In this document: positions 25,972 to 33,827 of the stretch, piece after piece
Layout: the number at the start of each line of letters is the position of its first letter
Position numbering within the stretch: the stretch's first letter is position 1
Source of the DNA: an uncultured Bacilli bacterium
GTDB lineage: Bacteria; Bacillota_I; Bacilli_A; RF39; UBA660
Assembly: GCA_944358235.1 (NCBI GenBank)
Contig: CALVQL010000006.1
Location: forward strand, 1 to 33,827
DNA length: 33,827 nucleotides
Direction of reading: 5' to 3'
Position numbers and translations under genes: made by a program
The notes under the pieces: model-generated
Databases searched by the model: none
What the model was told of the DNA's origin: nothing
What the model saw: only the letters and a program-made list of their open reading frames with translations

Positions 25972-27921
25972 TCAAAACTCAACGTACCTTTCTGTATCGT
26001 ACAAAACTCCGTCAATTTCAATATAGATAGAATAACGTCCTTTTAATCCTTCATCATTAATGTATTTAGTTACTACAATACCGTTTTCATTCTCCTCTTC
26101 GGTAAAGATATCGACACATAAAGCTGTATATGGTTTTTTACTGATTTTAACATTGTAATAACGAGATATCATATTTTGATATAAGACGATATTAACCGTG
26201 TTTTCACGTTTGAATTGTCCTTTGACGACTAGACGATCAATTTCTTTAGTTATTTCAATATTATGGCTTTCATATACCTCATCAATAGCGTGTTTAGATA
26301 GTATTGGCAAAAATTTATAGTTATCAACTCGCGTATTTCCTAAAGAACCCAATCTTTTAGCATCAGTTATAACAAACTCTTGATCATCTATATAAAGATC
26401 CATTTTTTCGACGCGATAATTATTGGTTGGTAATTTTATTTCAAAGATTATCTCATCATCTAATAGTTCGACAGTATCGGATAATAACTCTGCTCCTTCA
26501 CTAAACCCAGCTGGCTGATTAGAATTTTCGCCATCGACAAATACTATTCCTCCAGAATGAACAATATAATGATCTATAGCAAGATAATCGACATCGGAAA
26601 TATATGGTGAATAAAATTCACTTCCACGTTCTTTACCATATTCCCAGACTTGTTCGATTGTCATCTTTTCAGTATCAATTTTGTACATGACACCGCGAGT
26701 GTAACTTTCATTTGCCGGGACATATTCATCTTTAATCTTAGATTTATTATTTCCATTGTCTAGAATAAAGACATATCCTTCAGGGGTAATCATTGCAGCA
26801 TGTTGACTCCATTGCCATTCAAAATCATCACCAATTGGCGTAAAGAAATACTCTTGATATTCCTCACTCCAATTCGTGGGATCCCCTATTATCCAATTTA
26901 ACTTTCCAGTTTCATAATCGATATTGATTACAGCATCTTGATGACGTCCTGATAAAGTAATCGATTTTGTTTTTTCATCATACCAGACAGAATTATTATG
27001 AAACCAGTCATAAGCAGTCCAATTTTCACTCTTTCCGTCTTCCATATTTAAAATTTCTTTTAAATCAAAGGCTTTGACAATTTCGCCAGTATTACGATCG
27101 AGTTCGACGATATAATCCTCAACTGTTCCGGCCTCACTGTCAAAATCATCACTTGCTACTAATAAATTACCATCTTCCATCTCGTAATAGTCGTGATGAT
27201 ATCCGCCTTCAAGACTGAATTCAGTATAAATCTTACCCAATAAATCCATTTCATATAATCCAGTCATATAGTAAGGCGAATTTATTAGACGTTCTGTACT
27301 TACTAGAAGATGGCCATTTTTTAAACGATCTATTTTCCATAAGGCATAATTAGTAAAATACCAACGAATATCACCATTGACATCATATGCACAAGTATAA
27401 CCCGAACTAGATGGTGTAAAGAAATATAGTTCATTATCGAGTTCTGTTTTGTCGGCATAAACAGATTCCGGGATAGCAATATCATCTGGTAATTCTTCTG
27501 TTTCTATTTCAATAGTTTTAGTTTCATCGTCAATTTCTACGATGACTTCATTTGTCGTTCCGGCATATAGTCCATATACTGGTAAATAATGTTCTTTAGA
27601 TTCAGCAAACGTATTCGTAAATGTTGTATGCTCATCTTTTCCTTCAATGGTAATTTTAACAGAAACGTTATCTTCTGTTTCAAACATTATTAGTGCTGTT
27701 AATGGGGAATTACCATAGGGATTAACGATGACGTTAGGTTCATCGATAGTATAACCTTCAGCTATAAACTCAGCTTCCAATTCTTTTTGCGATTCAATCA
27801 TACTTTCGGTTATTGCAACACTTTCGTCATTAGTCGCTCTAATGTTTAAAAAAATGAACACAATTGCTATTGTGACGATGAGTATTGCTATTATTATCAA
27901 AATCAAATTTTTCTTTTTCAT
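25972..27921 (-). CDS. Aryl-sulfate sulfotransferase (ASST family)
   Basis: 649 residues with an N-terminal membrane anchor or signal (6-26), an N-terminal beta domain (about 60-145) and a six-bladed-propeller-like catalytic region. ASST enzymes move sulfate from a phenolic sulfate ester to another phenol without PAPS, via a sulfo-histidine. Candidate catalytic residues: H242/H243 (GGYHHDYYEM), H308 (WFHNNS), R326 (SGRHQDAV) and H374 (WSQHAAM); H308 to R326 is 18 residues, the same spacing as H356-R374 in the E. coli enzyme as I remember it. Only two Cys are outside the anchor (C177, C602). RBS AAGGAGTG precedes the ATG. Downstream thioredoxin-fold gene starts one base after the stop. Confidence 0.9.
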   Translation of the reverse strand: MKKKNLILIIIAILIVTIAIVFIFLNIRATNDESVAITESMIESQKELEAEFIAEGYTIDEPNVIVNPYGNSPLTALIMFETEDNVSVKITIEGKDEHTTFTNTFAESKEHYLPVYGLYAGTTNEVIVEIDDETKTIEIETEELPDDIAIPESVYADKTELDNELYFFTPSSSGYTCAYDVNGDIRWYFTNYALWKIDRLKNGHLLVSTERLINSPYYMTGLYEMDLLGKIYTEFSLEGGYHHDYYEMEDGNLLVASDDFDSEAGTVEDYIVELDRNTGEIVKAFDLKEILNMEDGKSENWTAYDWFHNNSVWYDEKTKSITLSGRHQDAVINIDYETGKLNWIIGDPTNWSEEYQEYFFTPIGDDFEWQWSQHAAMITPEGYVFILDNGNNKSKIKDEYVPANESYTRGVMYKIDTEKMTIEQVWEYGKERGSEFYSPYISDVDYLAIDHYIVHSGGIVFVDGENSNQPAGFSEGAELLSDTVELLDDEIIFEIKLPTNNYRVEKMDLYIDDQEFVITDAKRLGSLGNTRVDNYKFLPILSKHAIDEVYESHNIEITKEIDRLVVKGQFKRENTVNIVLYQNMISRYYNVKISKKPYTALCVDIFTEEENENGIVVTKYINDEGLKGRYSIYIEIDGVLYDTERYVEF

Positions 27922-27985
27922 CTTTTCACTCCTTAAAGAAATTTTCGCAAAGAAAAAGAATTAATGCAATAAAATAGCGGTTGAA

Positions 27986-28010
27986 AAAACTCAACTTAAA
28001 GTTGAGTTTT
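27986..28010 (-). terminator. Terminator after the XRE regulator gene
   Basis: AAAACTCAACTT / AAGTTGAGTTTT, an almost perfect 12-bp palindrome, followed by a U-run on the minus strand. It lies between regulator and sulfotransferase, so read-through or a separate promoter is needed for the latter; I see no strong one. Confidence 0.75.
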
Positions 28011-28719
28011 AATTTATAGCAGTTACACAATTATCATCGAGATTTAAAGGCACTTTATATGAAGTCATATTTCCATCGACATCCGTTGCATCGATCTCAA
28101 GATGTAAAGAATCTTCGGTATATTTTTCACAAGTTGTTGCATAATCTTGGATATTAAAAGTCATATTGGCAAGAAATTCTTCTAATGTAATTGCTTCGTC
28201 GCCAGTATAATTATGATCTCCTAATTTTGTTTCAGTATCATCATAGGTTTCATATAAAGTACAATTTATCTTCGTGTATTTTTTTGTATCATCTCCTCCA
28301 CAATAATCAATATGAGATATATAGATAGATGATCGTTCTCTATTATATGCAAGGCTTCCGGAAATAGTAAAATTACTGCAATTTGAAGAAAGAGTTTTAA
28401 ATTCAAAATTATCATCATGACTGTGAAAATAAATAATGGCAATTACGATAGCAATTATCGCTAGCGAAATCAATAGAACCAATATGAATAAGTGTTTCGA
28501 TTTTGTCTTTTTCGGATGAGTCCCTAAAATTGGAGCAATATCAATTTCGAAATCATTACATATCCGTGTCAGTAGAGCTATATCAGGAATGTTTTTTCCG
28601 GTCTCCCATTTTGATACAGCTTGATATGTTACGTTGTATTTTTTAGCGAATTCAGCTTGCGTCAAATTATGTTTTTTACGAATTTCTTTGATGGTTTGAC
28701 CTATCTTTTCTTGATCCAT
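28009..28719 (-). CDS. Membrane-spanning XRE-family regulator
   Basis: 236 residues: an N-terminal XRE helix-turn-helix (residues 6-62, with LTQAEFAKKYNVTYQAVSKW), one membrane segment (76-98) and an extracytoplasmic domain (99-236) with five Cys (114, 140, 153, 197, 231). A transmembrane one-component regulator, which can sense an outside signal directly. The Cys-rich outer part could depend on disulfides, and the nearby thioredoxin-fold protein is a natural partner (inference). The RBS is loosely placed (GAGGAAGTGAG). It may control the sulfotransferase pair downstream. Confidence 0.9.
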   Translation of the reverse strand: MDQEKIGQTIKEIRKKHNLTQAEFAKKYNVTYQAVSKWETGKNIPDIALLTRICNDFEIDIAPILGTHPKKTKSKHLFILVLLISLAIIAIVIAIIYFHSHDDNFEFKTLSSNCSNFTISGSLAYNRERSSIYISHIDYCGGDDTKKYTKINCTLYETYDDTETKLGDHNYTGDEAITLEEFLANMTFNIQDYATTCEKYTEDSLHLEIDATDVDGNMTSYKVPLNLDDNCVTAIN

Positions 28720-28756
28720 AATGTTTGCTCACTTCCTCGCTACTACTTCTTAATAA

Positions 28757-28785
28757 AGTTTAACATATAAAGAATAAAGATTCAA
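28757..28785 (-). promoter_or_regulatory. Promoter of the XRE regulator gene
   Basis: TTGAAT (28780-28785), 17 bases, TAAACT (28757-28762) on the minus strand, with a TG one base before the -10 (TGTTAAACT). Confidence 0.5.
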
Positions 28786-28796
28786 ATAATTAACTA

Positions 28797-29759
28797 TTAT
28801 TCATTTATCAATCGTTTTCCTTTGTTTTTACTTAATTCATGATATTTTTTTATGCGCGTTTCATGAAAAATTTCTCCAATAGTCTCCGTGTTATTAGCTA
28901 TCTTGCATAAATCAGAAGGTTTATTACGAGTAAATCCCATGAGATGTAATCTATCTAAGAACTCGATTAACTTTTCATACATACCCTCACAATTATATAA
29001 GATAATTTCACCGGAATATTCTTTATTCCCTTTCTTTTCTAGTGCACTAAAAAACTCGTTAATCGTTCCAATTCCACCAGGTAAAATTAGCACGACATCT
29101 GATGATTCAACCATATAATCAGTTCTTTCGCTGATGCGATCGACAGTTATTTCTCTATCACAATCTAATTCGGAAAAGTCGTCTTTGTAAATCTCGGGAA
29201 CAACACCGGTAATATAGCATCCTTTTTCCGTCGCAATATCGTAACTAATTTTCATAATACCATGATTCATTGCTCCAAATATCAAATTATCATTATCATT
29301 AAGAATTTGTGATAATAGATTATGGCATTCAATATATAAATTGGATTCTAATTCATCGGATGAAGATGATGCAACAAAAGTATCTAAACCGACAGATGGA
29401 TTTTGACGATCTAAAAGTTCTCCAACGACGTCATCACACATCATCGATTGCAAAATGGGAAGAGGTAAATATCCCCTAAGTTTTTTTATCAAATCATTTA
29501 AAGTTATATCACTTGCCTTATAAAAGTATATCGTTCCATCAACTTCGTATTTATGAAAATAATTTTTATAATTTACCAAAAACGATTGTAAATGTCCGCG
29601 TGATAAAATTAGATGCGCATCAAAATTCTTCTTACGTAAATCCGCGATGACGTCTCGACCATATTCTTCGGCCTGATGAAGCGAAATAAAGTCGTTCCCA
29701 CCATGAGACATCTGCTCAATTATAGCGTTGCTAACAAGATCTTCAATGTAAATATTCAA
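28797..29759 (-). CDS. LOG-family protein with an extra N-terminal domain
   Basis: 320 residues. The second half is a LOG (lysine decarboxylase-like) Rossmann fold: a first turn TFVASSSSDELESN (about 127-140), NLIFGAMNHGIM, GVVPEIY and the diagnostic LPGGIGTINEFFSAL (226-240). LOG enzymes cleave nucleoside 5'-monophosphate glycosidic bonds (cytokinin or related). The usual R-K before the motif is R-T here, and the G-G-G loop is degenerate. About 120 residues precede the LOG part, where family members have almost none; no match recognised. The start is TTG at 29759 behind GAGGTG. It follows the MerR gene by 38 bases. Confidence 0.85.
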   Translation of the reverse strand: MNIYIEDLVSNAIIEQMSHGGNDFISLHQAEEYGRDVIADLRKKNFDAHLILSRGHLQSFLVNYKNYFHKYEVDGTIYFYKASDITLNDLIKKLRGYLPLPILQSMMCDDVVGELLDRQNPSVGLDTFVASSSSDELESNLYIECHNLLSQILNDNDNLIFGAMNHGIMKISYDIATEKGCYITGVVPEIYKDDFSELDCDREITVDRISERTDYMVESSDVVLILPGGIGTINEFFSALEKKGNKEYSGEIILYNCEGMYEKLIEFLDRLHLMGFTRNKPSDLCKIANNTETIGEIFHETRIKKYHELSKNKGKRLINE

Positions 29760-29797
29760 AATAACACCTCATTTCAATGACTCTATTCTATCAAATA

Positions 29798-30235
29798 TCA
29801 ACTATTAAAGCCACAGTATTTTGCTCGTATATCTTCGGGAATTTCATCTAGTTTCATATTTTTAACGCGTGATTCATTACCATCTCTTAATGCTTCATCA
29901 TAATACCAACATTTATATTCTATTAAAGAAAGAGCTCTTTTTAACTCAGAAATTTTAGCTTCAATATTACTTTTCTGCTTTATAAACATCTCTTTACGTA
30001 GATTCAGTGTCGAATCTCCCATAGCACACCAATTCATAAATTCTTTGATTTCCTTTAATTGCATACCTGATTGCTTTAGACATTCAATCAAGCGAAGAGA
30101 TGCGATGTTAGCCTCATCAAAATGCCGAATACCGGCTTCATCTCTCTTGACATTTAATAATAATCCTTCACTATCATAGAAACGCAAAGTTGCAATTGGT
30201 ATATTTAATTTTTTTGAAACTTCTCCTATTGTCAT
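29798..30235 (-). CDS. MerR-family transcriptional regulator
   Basis: 145 residues: winged helix at the N-terminus (MTIGEVSKKLNIPIATLRFY, then the RHFDEANIASLRLIECLKQ of wing and helix), a coiled-coil dimer helix (KQKSNIEAKISELKRALSLI), and a short C-terminus with Cys (WCAMG, KCWYY, KYCGF). It is closest to NmlR/AdhR-like members that answer to aldehydes or redox stress, but the effector cannot be fixed. RBS AGGAGAATT. Divergent from the DUF362 gene; the intervening palindrome is its probable site. Confidence 0.92.
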   Translation of the reverse strand: MTIGEVSKKLNIPIATLRFYDSEGLLLNVKRDEAGIRHFDEANIASLRLIECLKQSGMQLKEIKEFMNWCAMGDSTLNLRKEMFIKQKSNIEAKISELKRALSLIEYKCWYYDEALRDGNESRVKNMKLDEIPEDIRAKYCGFNS

Positions 30236-30253
30236 AATTCTCCTACTTTCCTC

Positions 30254-30284
30254 TTGACCTAAAGTTAACTTTAGGTATTAAAAT
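30254..30284 (+). promoter_or_regulatory. MerR-type promoter with 18-bp palindromic operator
   Basis: Plus strand TTGACC (30254-30259) and TAAAAT (30279-30284) are 19 bases apart, the overlong spacing that MerR regulators correct by twisting DNA. A perfect palindrome CCTAAAGTTAACTTTAGG (30258-30275) sits in the spacer. It points towards the DUF362 gene. Confidence 0.75.
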
Positions 30285-30459
30285 AAACTTATCAGAGTTA
30301 ATGTTATAAGTCAACAGTTAAAATTTGATATTTAGAAGATAAAAAAAGTCTCGATATAACAAGCGTTATAAACAAGCGATATTTATTATAGCTAATTATA
30401 ATAATATAGTTATAATCACATTAACAATGAAAATAATAATATAGAAAAGGAGATATTTT
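30285..30459 (+). other. Leader between MerR-type promoter and DUF362 gene
   Basis: 175 AT-rich bases with no ORF of note. AACAAGCG occurs twice, at 30358-30365 and 30371-30378, each next to CGATAT. Several TATAAT-like boxes (for example 30397 and 30411) lack a -35. Confidence 0.4.
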
Positions 30460-31332
30460 ATGGAAAAAGCAAAAGTTTATTTTACGAAAGATGTTTCTGA
30501 AGATAGCTTAGTAAAAATGTATGAGGTTTTAGGTGTTGAATTACCAGGAAAAGTTGCTGTAAAATTACATTCAGGAGAACAAGGAAATAAGAATTTTCTT
30601 CGTCCAGAATTTGTCAAAAAATTAGTAGATAGAGTTAATGGTACTGTTGTCGAATGCAATACAGCTTATCCGGGAGCCAGAGATACTACAGAAAAGCATA
30701 AAAAATTGATGGAAGAGCATGGCTGGAGTAAATATTTCGATGTCGATATTATGGATGCTGAAGGTCCTGATATGAAACTAGAAATTCTTGACGGATTGCA
30801 AATTAAAGAAAACTATGTTGGTAAAGATATAGCCAATTACGATTCGATGCTCGTCTTATCACATTTTAAAGGACATGCTATGGGCGGATTTGGTGGTGCT
30901 TTAAAGCAATTATCAATCGGATGTGCATCATCTTACGGAAAATCATATATTCATGGTGCTGGAGATGTTAAGGAAACAATATTTGGAACTGATCAATTAC
31001 AGTTTGTAACTTCAATGGGAGATGCAGCTAGTAGTGTTCATAAATATTTTGCAAATAATATCGTCTATATCAATGCAATGATTAATATTTCTATCGATTG
31101 TGATTGCGATGGTAATGCCTCTGCTCCTTGTATGGAAAATATTGGAATTCTTGCTAGTACTGATCCGGTTGCTATCGATCAAGCTTGCTTAGATCTTGTA
31201 TATAATAGTGAAGATCCTGGAAAAGATAAATTGATTGCAAGAATTGAAGAAAAAATGGGTGCTCATATCGTCGAAGTCGCGGAAAAACATGGAATCGGTA
31301 CTCGTGAATATGAACTTATAAATGTCGATTAA
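30460..31332 (+). CDS. DUF362-family protein
   Basis: 290 residues. The DUF362 core is visible: KVAVKLHSGEQG near the N-terminus, VLSHFKGHAMGGFGGALKQL in the middle, and GILASTDPVAIDQACLDLV near the end. Most family members carry a 4Fe-4S ferredoxin domain; here that part is missing or reduced (CDCDGNASAPCMEN is the only Cys cluster). The role of DUF362 proteins is poorly defined, with redox links proposed. RBS AAGGAGATATT. It is the only intact plus-strand gene in the window and probably the MerR target. Confidence 0.9.
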   Translation: MEKAKVYFTKDVSEDSLVKMYEVLGVELPGKVAVKLHSGEQGNKNFLRPEFVKKLVDRVNGTVVECNTAYPGARDTTEKHKKLMEEHGWSKYFDVDIMDAEGPDMKLEILDGLQIKENYVGKDIANYDSMLVLSHFKGHAMGGFGGALKQLSIGCASSYGKSYIHGAGDVKETIFGTDQLQFVTSMGDAASSVHKYFANNIVYINAMINISIDCDCDGNASAPCMENIGILASTDPVAIDQACLDLVYNSEDPGKDKLIARIEEKMGAHIVEVAEKHGIGTREYELINVD

Positions 31333-31357
31333 AAAAAGAGTCTACAGACTCTTTTTT
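31332..31357. terminator. Bidirectional terminator
   Basis: AAAAAAGAGTC / GACTCTTTTTT around TACA, a perfect 11-bp stem between convergent genes, with A and T runs on both sides. Confidence 0.9.
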
Positions 31358-32846
31358 ATAACTTCTTTTTCTTCACCGTTTCAAACACTTCTGGTATATC
31401 CAAAAATTCAACTATACTTGATAGATTAAAAGAGCCTAAACGCTCACAAAGATTAACTAGACGTTCATCATATAATATTTCACTATCACGTTTTAAAAGG
31501 GCATTTGCCAGATAGCTACCTACTTGATATTGAAAACCATCGATAAGCTCAATCCCCTCTTCTAAAAACAATTCAGTATTAGCATCGATAGATTCATCAA
31601 AAGCGCTTTCGTAATCGATATCATTTATAAGAATTTCTAATTCATCAGTTGGTATATTGTTATCTTTAAACAATTTAAGCAATTCCAAATGCACTTTATG
31701 CGTCAATTGATAATATTTTATCCAAGGTGCAATCTTTTCTTCACGAGTAATTTCCCCGTTATTTTTATATGTTATTAAGTCTTTTAAAATCTCGACATTT
31801 GCTCGAAATATATCAAAATTATTTTGTTCACGACGATTAACAATATAGTTGATGATGTCTTCACCGAATCCTTGACGAACAAGATATTTAGCAGCCACTC
31901 TTTCAAAATAAATCGGCAAAAACTCTAATAAGGACCACGAAATATCCGAACTATAGTAATCAGCAATAAAATGGAAAAATTCATGGACAAAATTGAGAAA
32001 AATACGAACTGATCCATCGTGCGTTACTTTAATAATCCCTAATCCGTTTTCTTCACGAATATATCGATTATCTGCCGTCCTTTCACTGTAGTTTTCTACT
32101 TTGACGAATACTAATCTATTCTCTCTTTTCATTCGATAGTATAAATTTTTCCATTCTTTTGGAGCATCGATTACACTTAGGAAGTCAAAAAACTTATCTT
32201 CAAATTCATCGATACTACATTTCGCCAACTTAACTTCATTTATAACATCATTGATATAATATAAATTACTTTGCGATGATATTTCCTCTTTTAACATCTT
32301 TGAAAAAAACAAATCAATATTATCAAAAAATGATGAATCATACTCACTCAACATATATAGCATCGTATCTAATAACCAATTATATGTAGGGTATCGTTCT
32401 TTATCTCGAAGCCATGAGAAAACTTTTTCTTTTTCCTCGTCATTAAAGTTGAATATAAAATCTTTGATTTTGTCAATATCACCGGCAAAATATGAACACG
32501 ATACAATAAACCAGATAGTTTCAGCAAGAAACTGTGGATTATCCATCGGGAAAAACGGTTTTATTTCCTTTAAACAAACAATCAAATCAATATATTCTGC
32601 CATCAAAGTATTTGTTTCTCCTAACAAGGAATTAAAATCATCATTATTCAATATGGCTTTAATTATATTGATTAGAAACGAATCAAAGTCATCTATATTT
32701 ATCACGTATTCTTGTTGCGATTCTGAATCTATATAATCGAGGAATAAAAACCGAAATGAGTCAAGGACATTTTCAACTTTTGTAATCTCATCTTTTGAAG
32801 AATTTTCATGAGTTATCTTTAAATTACCACGTACTATCATTTCCAT
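31356..32846 (-). CDS. Large protein with HEFFH zinc-metallopeptidase motif
   Basis: 496 residues, acidic, no signal or membrane anchor. FLNFVHEFFHFIADYY (H288, E289, H292) fits the HExxH zinc site of gluzincin-like peptidases; downstream E308 or E315 (LLEFLPIYFE) could be the third ligand. The N-terminal 230 residues are helical and unrecognised, and the C-terminal 150 also helical. No known peptidase family recognised; whether it cuts protein is inferred from the motif only. RBS AAAGGAG overlaps the end of the kinase gene, one base upstream, so the two are coupled. Confidence 0.8.
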   Translation of the reverse strand: MEMIVRGNLKITHENSSKDEITKVENVLDSFRFLFLDYIDSESQQEYVINIDDFDSFLINIIKAILNNDDFNSLLGETNTLMAEYIDLIVCLKEIKPFFPMDNPQFLAETIWFIVSCSYFAGDIDKIKDFIFNFNDEEKEKVFSWLRDKERYPTYNWLLDTMLYMLSEYDSSFFDNIDLFFSKMLKEEISSQSNLYYINDVINEVKLAKCSIDEFEDKFFDFLSVIDAPKEWKNLYYRMKRENRLVFVKVENYSERTADNRYIREENGLGIIKVTHDGSVRIFLNFVHEFFHFIADYYSSDISWSLLEFLPIYFERVAAKYLVRQGFGEDIINYIVNRREQNNFDIFRANVEILKDLITYKNNGEITREEKIAPWIKYYQLTHKVHLELLKLFKDNNIPTDELEILINDIDYESAFDESIDANTELFLEEGIELIDGFQYQVGSYLANALLKRDSEILYDERLVNLCERLGSFNLSSIVEFLDIPEVFETVKKKKL

Positions 32847-32847
32847 A

Positions 32848-33723
32848 TTAAACTCCTTTAATACTCTTCAACTCATCAATAGCTTTTTTAGATAATATTT
32901 TTTTATCACAATCGAGATCCTTTATTACTTCACTTAAATATGGTTTTTCGGAAGCATCGGAGAAGATATATGAAAAACCTTCTCTAACAGATTTACTAGT
33001 ATCCATAAGCTCGACCATTCTTCTTAAAAATTTGCTAGATAAATTGATTTTGAACAAACGTTCTTTAGATGCTAAAATTTCTACTGCTAACATTGCATAA
33101 AGAAAAATATCATTATCTTTTGGATCAACAGTATCATCATCATATATACTCTCCAAATAATGAGCACGATGAGGATCGGCATCAAATCCGAAATTTCCAA
33201 ACATATAGTTATCAGTATCACAGAATTTTACTTGATTATCATTATCTATTAAAATATTTTCACCCTTTAAATCACCTATTATAGCTCCTGCTTGATGAAT
33301 TCGTTTGATAGCAGCATCTCCTTGTAAGATAAAATTTAACATAAATGAATTTTCATAAAATTGACTCATAAAATAAAGTTTTTCAAAATCTTTAAAATAA
33401 CGATTTCTTTCGACTTTTTCCATATAATAGGCTTTAGGAATTGAATCACTATCCTCTTCACCTGGAGAAGAAAAATCAACTAAACCTAACGGGAAACAAA
33501 AAGATTCGTCATGAAACTTCATTAGTTCTTTTATTTTAGCTAATTTCTGTTCAACACGCTCTAAATTGGCATACGTAAATACTTTTATGGCATAATCAGA
33601 ATCATATTCGTAGACATCGCCCTCATGTCCACCACCTAAACATTGATGTACATAACTATGACATAAGAGTATTTCATCGACGTGTAGTGTCGGTATTTCC
33701 GAAAACTCTTTTTTCTTTTCCAT
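32848..33723 (-). CDS. Atypical protein kinase
   Basis: 291 residues from the ATG at 33723 (a GTG one codon earlier is less likely; GAGGGG is 8 bases before the ATG). Kinase motifs: glycine-rich GGGHEGDVYEY (30-40), K47 in YAIKVF, catalytic loop GAIIGDLKGENILI with D151, K153 and N156, and metal site D169 in CDTDNY replacing DFG. HRD is changed to I-G-D. A helical C-lobe follows (DNDIFLYAMLAVEIL), but the C-terminal part is short. It has no membrane segment. It is cotranscribed with the HEFFH-motif protein. Confidence 0.85.
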   Translation of the reverse strand: MEKKKEFSEIPTLHVDEILLCHSYVHQCLGGGHEGDVYEYDSDYAIKVFTYANLERVEQKLAKIKELMKFHDESFCFPLGLVDFSSPGEEDSDSIPKAYYMEKVERNRYFKDFEKLYFMSQFYENSFMLNFILQGDAAIKRIHQAGAIIGDLKGENILIDNDNQVKFCDTDNYMFGNFGFDADPHRAHYLESIYDDDTVDPKDNDIFLYAMLAVEILASKERLFKINLSSKFLRRMVELMDTSKSVREGFSYIFSDASEKPYLSEVIKDLDCDKKILSKKAIDELKSIKGV

Positions 33724-33749
33724 CACACATTCCCCTCAATCGATTGGTT

Positions 33750-33778
33750 ATTATAGCATAAATAGCAAAAAACACCAA
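33750..33778 (-). promoter_or_regulatory. Promoter of the kinase-metallopeptidase pair
   Basis: TTGGTG (33773-33778), 17 bases, TATAAT (33750-33755) on the minus strand, 26 bases before the ATG. Confidence 0.6.
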
Positions 33779-33789
33779 ATATTCCATAT

Positions 33790-33816
33790 AAAAAGCAGAT
33801 TATCGTAATACTGCTT
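33790..33816 (-). terminator. Terminator of a gene beyond the right edge
   Basis: AAAGCAG / CTGCTTT closes a 12-base loop region that can pair further (ATTA/TAAT); a T-run follows on the minus strand. It implies another minus-strand gene just off the right end. Confidence 0.55.
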
Positions 33817-33827
33817 TATCTATTTTA

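Noticed and set aside
9482-25974. Alternative code with TGA as Trp
   Set aside because: Several genes end cleanly at TGA just before or overlapping the next start, and Trp is TGG in all clear genes.
1-33827. CRISPR array or insertion sequence
   Set aside because: No regularly spaced direct repeats and no transposase gene or paired terminal inverted repeats were seen.

Overview
The window is AT-rich DNA that looks like one chromosome segment of a low-GC Gram-positive bacterium of the Bacilli/Mollicutes-related gut lineages. This rests on strong Shine-Dalgarno sites (AGGAGG/AGGTG), TTGACA/TATAAT promoters, U-tailed hairpin terminators, CadC- and BceS-like regulators and a surface protein ending towards a dockerin-like motif. 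TGA is used as a stop (for example at 9482, 17308 and 25972), so this is the standard bacterial code and not the Mycoplasma code. The lineage is an inference. Almost every gene is on the minus strand; the only clear plus-strand items are a DUF362 gene (30460-31332) and a decayed small gene (20846-21160).

Region 1 (1-6455) is one uninterrupted minus-strand frame of more than 2,150 codons that runs off the left edge: signal peptide, SH3-like domain, then serial Ig-like beta modules, a Big_2-like module and a dockerin-like segment at the boundary. Region 2 (6619-12708) is a cell-envelope sensing and export module: ABC ATPase plus FtsX/MacB-type permease, then an OmpR-type response regulator, its histidine kinase and a DUF4097 membrane protein. 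The ABC promoter carries a TGTCAC direct repeat that may be the regulator's site. Region 3 (12771-14499) holds a DUF4186 protein and an FAD oxidoreductase fused to a Rieske domain.

Region 4 (14568-19861) is a metal-efflux operon: CadC-type repressor, free-standing HMA metallochaperone, Zn/Cd-type P1B ATPase, Cu-type P1B ATPase and a nitroreductase, read from a consensus promoter flanked and filled by ArsR-type inverted repeats. Region 5 (19945-24450) is accessory in character: three unrecognised proteins, a frameshifted pseudogene, a gene-poor stretch with a hairpin, a HIT-like protein, a histidine phosphatase and the orphan 3' end of another gene. A tRNA-Thr(GGT) follows at 24609-24683.

Region 6 (24703-28719) has a membrane-anchored unknown protein and a trio: membrane-spanning XRE regulator, aryl-sulfate sulfotransferase and a membrane-anchored thioredoxin-fold CxxC protein, resembling in logic the assT-dsbL pairing of enterobacteria. 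Region 7 (28797-31332) has a LOG-family protein with an unusual N-terminal extension, a MerR regulator, and a divergent DUF362 gene behind a MerR-type 19-bp-spacer promoter with a perfect 18-bp palindrome. Region 8 (31356-33723) is a tightly coupled two-gene unit, an atypical protein kinase and a protein with an HEFFH zinc-peptidase motif; this is the best candidate here for an undescribed system.
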